NCBI GenBank assembly: GCA_031291335.1
Contig: JARLJF010000072.1
Location: 33,600 to 97,599 of the forward strand
Origin: Pandoraea sp.
Lineage (GTDB): Bacteria > Pseudomonadota > Gammaproteobacteria > Burkholderiales > Burkholderiaceae
DNA length: 64,000 bases
Direction of reading: 5' to 3'
Part shown: in pieces, positions 59,011 through 64,000 of the stretch
Layout: every line of letters starts with the position of its first letter
How positions within the stretch are numbered: position 1 is the first letter of the stretch
Position numbers and translations under genes: made by a program
The notes under the pieces: model-generated
Seen by the model: only the letters and a program-made list of their open reading frames with translations
Databases searched by the model: none
What the model was told of the DNA's origin: nothing

Positions 59011-61116
59011 ATGAACCTCAACCCTCGCGCGAACCAGCTGCTGCGCTCGTCGCAAATGCTCCTCGGCGGCAGTCTGAAGTCGCTCGCCGCGCCGGTGCTG
59101 ATCATCATGATTCTGGGCATGATGATCCTCCCGTTGCCGCCGTTCATCCTGGATCTGTTGTTCACTTTCAACATCGCCCTGGCGGTGATGGTGCTGCTCG
59201 TGAGCATGTACACGCAAAAGCCGCTCGACTTTGCGGCGTTCCCGAGCGTGCTGCTGTTCTCCACGCTGCTGCGGCTGTCGCTGAACGTGGCGTCCACCCG
59301 CGTGGTGCTGCTCGAAGGCCACACCGGCCCGGACGCCGCCGGCAAGGTGATCGAGGCGTTCGGCCACTTCCTGGTGGGGGGCAACTACGCCGTCGGTATC
59401 GTGGTGTTCATCATCCTCGTGGTCATCAACTTCATGGTGATCACGAAGGGCGCGGGGCGTATCGCCGAAGTCGGTGCGCGCTTCACGCTCGACGCCATGC
59501 CCGGCAAGCAGATGGCCATCGACGCCGACCTGAACGCCGGCCTGATCGGCGAAGAGGAAGCGCGCAAGCGCCGCTCGGTGATCTCGCAGGAAGCGGACTT
59601 CTACGGCTCGATGGACGGTGCGTCGAAGTTCGTGCGCGGCGACGCGGTTGCCGGTCTGCTCATCATGGTTATCAACATCGTCGGCGGGCTGATCGTCGGC
59701 GTGGTGCAGCACGGGCTGGACATTGGCCTGGCCGCCAAGAACTACACGCTGCTGACGATCGGTGACGGTCTCGTCGCGCAGATTCCGGCGCTGGTGATCT
59801 CGACCGCTGCCGGTGTGGTCGTCTCGCGGGTGGCGACCGATGAGGACGTCGGCCAGCAGGTCGTCTCGCAACTGTTCAGCAATCCGCGTGTGCTCGGCAT
59901 CACGGCGGCGATTCTTGGCCTGATGGGCCTGATCCCGGGCATGCCGCACTTCGCCTTCCTGCTGCTGGCGATCGGTCTTGGCGCACTGGCCCGCTGGCAG
60001 TACCGCAAGGGGGAAGCAGCCAAGCAACAGGCCACGCGTCCGACCCCGGTGGCGGCCACCGCGCCGGCCGAGGTGGCCGAAGCCTCGTGGGACGACGTAG
60101 CCCTCGTCGACCCGCTGGGGCTGGAAGTCGGCTACCGCCTGATTCCGCTCGTCGACCGCAATCAGGACGGCGAACTGCTCAAGCGTATCAAGGGCATTCG
60201 CAAGAAGTTCGCGCAGGAAATCGGCTTCCTCGCCCCGGTGGTGCACATTCGCGACAATCTGGAACTGCGTCCGAACCAGTACCGAATCACGCTCAAGGGC
60301 GTGATCATCGGCGAGGGCGAAGCGTATCCGGGCCAACTGCTCGCCATCGATCCGGGGCAGGTCAGCGCGCCGCTGCAAGGCACGCCCACGCGCGATCCGG
60401 CTTTCGGCCTGCCCGCTACCTGGATCGACGTCGGTCAGCGCGATCAGGCGCAGGCGTACGGCTACACGGTGGTCGACGCCGGCACGGTGGTCGCCACGCA
60501 CCTGAATCACCTGATCAACGCCCACGCGCACGAATTGCTGGGACGTCAGGAAGTGCAGCAGCTCATCGAGCGCATTGGCAAGGACGCGCCCAAGCTCATC
60601 GAAGACCTGGTGCCGAAGACCATCGCGCTCACCACGTTGCAAAAAGTCTTGCAGAACCTGCTCGAGGAGCGCGTGCCGATTCGCGACATGCGCACCATCA
60701 TCGACACCATTGCCGAGCATGGCGCGCGCGTGCAAGACCCGTACGACCTCACGGCGCTGGTACGCCTGTCGCTGGGCCGCGCGATCACGCAAAGCGTGTT
60801 CCCGGGCAACGGCGATCTCGAGGTGGTGGGTCTCGACGCCAATCTCGAACGAATTCTCACGCAGGCGTTGTCCGCAGGCGGAGGCACCGGTCTCGAACCG
60901 GGCCTTGCGGACACGTTGCTGCGGGAAACCCAGGCAGCCGTGGCGCGTCAGGAGCGTCAGGGGCTGCCGCCGGTATTGCTGGTTCAACATCCGCTGCGCT
61001 CGCTGCTCTCGCGCTTCTTGCGTCGCAGCCTGCCGCAGCTCAAGGTTTTGTCGTATGCGGAAGTGCCTGACACACGGAACGTGAAAATGACGGCACTCAT
61101 CGGAGGTCAAGCGTGA
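59011..61116 (+). CDS. flhA: Flagellar type III export protein FlhA
   Basis: A 701-residue export-gate component with about eight N-terminal helices (to about residue 330) and a large cytoplasmic chaperone-docking domain. The FHIPEP signature region is seen in GAGRIAEVGARFTLDAMPGKQMAIDADLNAG. Starts three bases after flhB; its end overlaps flhF. Confidence 0.96.
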   Translation: MNLNPRANQLLRSSQMLLGGSLKSLAAPVLIIMILGMMILPLPPFILDLLFTFNIALAVMVLLVSMYTQKPLDFAAFPSVLLFSTLLRLSLNVASTRVVLLEGHTGPDAAGKVIEAFGHFLVGGNYAVGIVVFIILVVINFMVITKGAGRIAEVGARFTLDAMPGKQMAIDADLNAGLIGEEEARKRRSVISQEADFYGSMDGASKFVRGDAVAGLLIMVINIVGGLIVGVVQHGLDIGLAAKNYTLLTIGDGLVAQIPALVISTAAGVVVSRVATDEDVGQQVVSQLFSNPRVLGITAAILGLMGLIPGMPHFAFLLLAIGLGALARWQYRKGEAAKQQATRPTPVAATAPAEVAEASWDDVALVDPLGLEVGYRLIPLVDRNQDGELLKRIKGIRKKFAQEIGFLAPVVHIRDNLELRPNQYRITLKGVIIGEGEAYPGQLLAIDPGQVSAPLQGTPTRDPAFGLPATWIDVGQRDQAQAYGYTVVDAGTVVATHLNHLINAHAHELLGRQEVQQLIERIGKDAPKLIEDLVPKTIALTTLQKVLQNLLEERVPIRDMRTIIDTIAEHGARVQDPYDLTALVRLSLGRAITQSVFPGNGDLEVVGLDANLERILTQALSAGGGTGLEPGLADTLLRETQAAVARQERQGLPPVLLVQHPLRSLLSRFLRRSLPQLKVLSYAEVPDTRNVKMTALIGGQA

Positions 61117-62378
61117 AGATTCGGAAATTCTTTGCGGGCACGTGCCGCGACGCACTGCGCCAGATTCGCGAGGAAATCGGACCCGATGCGGTCGTGTTGT
61201 CCAACCGCTCGGTCGCCAACGGCGTGGAAATCGTCGCGCTGGCGGAAGAGGATCTCGACGCGCTGGCGGGCGGCGACATGCCGACGCACCGGCCGCGTCC
61301 GCGCCCGGTGGCACCTGCCGTGCCGGTCTCCGCGGTGTCTGCCACCGGGGCGCACGACGCCGCGGCGGCGAGCGCATTCGCGCAGACCATGATGGGCGAA
61401 CTCCAGAGCATGCGCGGCTTGCTCGAAGAGCAGGTCGCCGGGCTGGTGTGGAACGACAAGCAACGTCGCTCCCCGGCGCAAGGCGAGATTCTGCGCACGC
61501 TGCTCGCTGCCGGATTCTCGGCGCAACTGGGCCGCGCGCTGCTCGAGCATCTGCCGGAAGGCAGCGATCGCGAGAACGGGCTCGATTGGGTGAAGAGTGC
61601 GCTCAAGCGCAACTTGCCCATCATGCCGAATGAAGACGAACTGATGGACCGCGGCGGTGTGTATGCGCTGATGGGCCCGACCGGCGTGGGCAAGACCACG
61701 ACGACGGCCAAGCTCGCGGCGCGCTGTGTAATGCGTCATGGCGCAGAGAAGCTCGCCTTGCTCACGACCGACAGCTATCGTATCGGCGGGCATGAGCAAC
61801 TGCGTATTTACGGCAAGATTCTCGGCGTGACTGTGCATGCGGTGAAAGACGCCACGGATCTGCGTCTCGCGCTGACCGAATTGCGCAACAAGCATATGGT
61901 GTTGATCGACACGGTGGGCATGAGCCAGCGCGATCGCACGGTGCCCGAGCAGGTGGCGATGCTGTGCGGGGCGGAGACGCCGGTGCAGCGTCTGCTGTTG
62001 CTCAACGCCACGAGTCATGGCGACACGCTCAACGAAGTGGTGCATGCGTATCGCAGCGCCAGTGCGGAGGGCGGCGGCGATCTCGCCGGGTGTATCCTGA
62101 CGAAACTCGACGAGACGACCAACCTCGGCTCGGTGCTCGATACGGTGATTCGTCACCGTTTGCCGGTGCATTACGTTTCCACGGGGCAGCGCGTGCCGGA
62201 GAACCTGCACGTGGCGGATCGGCAGTTCCTGATCGACACGGCGCTCTCCGCGCCGGTCACGGGTTCGCCGTTCGTGCCGGCCGAGGAAGATTTGCCGGCC
62301 GTGGTGCGCGGGGTCGATCCCAACTACAGCGGGCTGTTCGCGCCTGCTCAACCTTCAGGCGAGGCCTGCTTTGGTTAA
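61113..62378 (+). CDS. flhF: Flagellar SRP-type GTPase FlhF
   Basis: A 421-residue GTPase related to Ffh/FtsY that helps place flagella. The B domain lies at the N-terminus, with an Ala/Pro linker, and the NG domain has G1 GPTGVGKTT at residues 188-196 and the TDSYRIGGHEQLRIYG and LIDTVGMSQRD segments. Starts at GTG, overlapping the flhA stop; overlaps flhG by eight bases. Confidence 0.95.
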   Translation: MKIRKFFAGTCRDALRQIREEIGPDAVVLSNRSVANGVEIVALAEEDLDALAGGDMPTHRPRPRPVAPAVPVSAVSATGAHDAAAASAFAQTMMGELQSMRGLLEEQVAGLVWNDKQRRSPAQGEILRTLLAAGFSAQLGRALLEHLPEGSDRENGLDWVKSALKRNLPIMPNEDELMDRGGVYALMGPTGVGKTTTTAKLAARCVMRHGAEKLALLTTDSYRIGGHEQLRIYGKILGVTVHAVKDATDLRLALTELRNKHMVLIDTVGMSQRDRTVPEQVAMLCGAETPVQRLLLLNATSHGDTLNEVVHAYRSASAEGGGDLAGCILTKLDETTNLGSVLDTVIRHRLPVHYVSTGQRVPENLHVADRQFLIDTALSAPVTGSPFVPAEEDLPAVVRGVDPNYSGLFAPAQPSGEACFG

Positions 62379-63225
62379 ACTCGTAGTCGATCAAGCTGAA
62401 GGACTGCGCCGTCTGGTGGCGCGCCACACCACGCGTATCGTTGCGGTGGTGGGGAGTGCACCTGAAGCGGGTCAGACGAGTGTTGCTCTGAATCTGGCCA
62501 GCGCGCTGGCCCATCACGGTCAGGATGTCGTGCTGGCCGACGAGAGCGGCCATGCGGCGCCGGCGCTCGGGCTGCCGCTGCGCGGCGACATCCACGACGT
62601 GCTCGCGGGGCGGGTATCGCCCGAGGCGATTCGCGTTCATACGCGAGACAACGTGGTCCTGGTGCCGGTGGCGCACCGTCATCCCGAACGTATCGATCCG
62701 TCGCGCGCGCTGCCGCTGCTGACGATGGGCGAGCCCGATATCGTGGTCATCGACTGCACGCACGCCGGGGCGGTGCTCAGCCCGCTTGCCGCGCACGCGC
62801 ATGACGTGATGGTGGTGCTCGGGTGCGAGCCGACGTCGATCACGGGCGCGTATTCGTGGATGAAGCAGGCGCATTTCGACTATGCACTGGCTCAGTTCCG
62901 GGTGCTGGTGAACCGGGCAGAAGATGTGGAGGCACGCGTGGTGTGCCGCAATCTGGCGACGACAGCGAGCCGCTATCTGGCGGTATCGCTCGAACTGGCT
63001 GGCCATGTGCCGGTGGATCGGCAGGTCATGCGTGCGCGGCAACTGACGCGCACCGTGGTCGATGCGTTCCCGATGGCACCGGCGGCGGTGGCGTATCGTC
63101 AGTTGGCGGCACAGGTGATGCATTGGCCGTTGGCCATGCGGGAGACGGGTCCGGCGGCGCTCAGCGCCGATCGTGGCAGCGAGCTGACGCATGGTGTGGG
63201 CGCGCTCAGCGCTCATACGGTCTGA
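62371..63225 (+). CDS. flhG: MinD/ParA-type flagellar number regulator FlhG with degenerate Walker A
   Basis: A 284-residue FlhG/FleN relative. The N-terminal DQAEGLRRLV motif, known to stimulate FlhF GTPase, is intact. The Walker A site expected as KGGVGKT reads APEAGQT (residues 30-36): both lysines are lost (A30, Q35). The later DIVVIDCTHAG keeps the Walker B aspartate. ATP-driven dimerisation is therefore doubtful. Starts at TTG inside flhF. Length is normal and the frame is open, so it is not an obvious pseudogene. Confidence 0.88.
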   Translation: MVKLVVDQAEGLRRLVARHTTRIVAVVGSAPEAGQTSVALNLASALAHHGQDVVLADESGHAAPALGLPLRGDIHDVLAGRVSPEAIRVHTRDNVVLVPVAHRHPERIDPSRALPLLTMGEPDIVVIDCTHAGAVLSPLAAHAHDVMVVLGCEPTSITGAYSWMKQAHFDYALAQFRVLVNRAEDVEARVVCRNLATTASRYLAVSLELAGHVPVDRQVMRARQLTRTVVDAFPMAPAAVAYRQLAAQVMHWPLAMRETGPAALSADRGSELTHGVGALSAHTV

Positions 63226-63262
63226 GCGTCACGGCACGCGTCGAGAGGAAGCGGAGGGAAAC

Positions 63263-63991
63263 ATGTATACCGCGCGCGGGAAGGTCGACACGAACGACAC
63301 ACTGACCCAATACGCGCCATTGGTGCGCCGTCTGGCACTGCAATTGATGGCGAAGCTGCCGGCGAGCGTGGAGTTGGAAGACCTGATTCAGGCCGGCATG
63401 CTGGGATTGCTCGATGCGTCGAACCGATATCAGGAGACGCAGGGCGCCCAGTTCGAAACGTACGCGAGCCAGCGCATTCGCGGGGCGATGCTCGACGAGT
63501 TGCGCGAGCTGGATTGGGCGTCGCGCGGCATTCGCAAGACGGCGCGCCAGATCGAGCAGGCGGTGCAACGACTCGAGCAACGGCTGGGGCGGGGTCCGTC
63601 CGAGAGCGAAATTGCGGGCGAGATGTCCATCGGGTTGTCCGAGTATCAGCAGATGCTGCAGGACGTCCATGGTTGCCAACTGATCTATTACGAAGATTTC
63701 GAAGCGGCCGACGAAGAGCCGTTCATCGACCGGATCTGTTCGGACCCGGGCGCCGATCCGTTGACGATGCTGCTCGACGAGGGCTTGCGCGGCGGGGTGG
63801 TCGACGCCATCGATCGCTTGCCCGAACGCGAGAAGTTGCTGATGAGCCTGTACTACGAGCAGGGGCTGAACCTGCGCGAGATCGGTGCGGTGCTCGAGGT
63901 GAGCGAGTCTCGCGTCTGCCAGTTGCACAGCCAGGCGATCTCGCGTCTGCGCGCGACGCTGCGTGAGAAGGCGTGGACGTCGGCGAATTGA
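63263..63991 (+). CDS. fliA: RNA polymerase sigma factor for flagellar genes (sigma-28)
   Basis: A 242-residue FliA. Region 2 includes DLIQAGMLGLLDASNRYQ and FETYASQRIRGAMLDELRE, region 3 follows, and region 4 has LMSLYYEQGLNLREIGAVLEVSESRVCQLHSQAI. The ATG at 63263 follows GGAGGGAAAC. It drives class III genes; the motA-upstream promoter in this window is a likely target. Ends nine bases before the window edge. Confidence 0.96.
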   Translation: MYTARGKVDTNDTLTQYAPLVRRLALQLMAKLPASVELEDLIQAGMLGLLDASNRYQETQGAQFETYASQRIRGAMLDELRELDWASRGIRKTARQIEQAVQRLEQRLGRGPSESEIAGEMSIGLSEYQQMLQDVHGCQLIYYEDFEAADEEPFIDRICSDPGADPLTMLLDEGLRGGVVDAIDRLPEREKLLMSLYYEQGLNLREIGAVLEVSESRVCQLHSQAISRLRATLREKAWTSAN

Positions 63992-64000
63992 ATCGTACGA

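Noticed and set aside
57952..61377. A 1141-residue minus-strand frame opposite flhB-flhA
   Set aside because: It shadows two unambiguous export genes, and its product is low-complexity Arg/His-rich without domains.

Overview
The window looks like the origin-proximal part of a betaproteobacterial main chromosome, most likely Burkholderiaceae and Pandoraea- or Burkholderia-like. This is inferred from high GC content, the motA-motB-cheY-cheA-cheW-mcp-cheR-cheD-cheB-cheY-cheZ-flhB-flhA-flhF-flhG-fliA order, the mnmG-rsmG-parA-parB-atp order, and several liv-type uptake operons. No taxonomic search was possible.

Layout. (1) 1-5.7 kb, minus strand: a cut-off amidohydrolase, an MHS-type MFS transporter, two LysR regulators and fumC. 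(2) 6.0-20.5 kb, plus strand: a GMC oxidoreductase, then two branched-chain-amino-acid-type ABC importers separated by a TauE/SafE permease. The second importer has an HpaR-like MarR regulator and a permease-ATPase fusion. (3) 20.55-20.86 kb: a cluster of DnaA boxes around an AT-richer stretch, read as oriC; dnaA itself is not in the window. (4) 20.88-23.13 kb: no convincing gene, but eleven ParB-binding parS sites. Nine of them form an almost regular tandem array with a 226-231 bp period; a twelfth parS lies inside the mnmG reading frame. (5) 23.2-37.5 kb: mnmG, rsmG, a lipocalin, parA, parB, an ion-transporter-superfamily permease, and the complete atpIBEFHAGDC operon. (6) 37.7-40.8 kb: an acyl-CoA synthetase behind a LiuR-like palindrome, and a Bcr/CflA drug exporter. 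(7) 41.3-64 kb: the flagellar master regulator flhDC, the motor stator, a full chemotaxis operon with three chemoreceptors, and the flagellar genes flhB, flhA, flhF, flhG and fliA.

How it fits together. The centre of the window is a chromosome replication and segregation locus: DnaA opens oriC, ParB loads on the parS array and spreads, and ParA acts on the ParB-DNA complex. Almost every gene to the right of oriC is on the plus strand and so co-directional with the rightward fork. The right end is a motility regulon in regulatory order: FlhDC first, then stator and chemotaxis genes (a sigma-28-like promoter precedes motA), then export-gate and placement genes, and finally the sigma-28 gene.

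The most unusual item is the parS-bearing satellite-like array at 21.2-23.1 kb. Its central units are the most uniform and the edge units the most diverged, and an inverted unit fragment sits outside its left border. Other points of note are an FlhG with a lost Walker A lysine, a chimeric Aer-type receptor, mosaic receptor signalling domains, and several well-formed operator palindromes without a known regulator.
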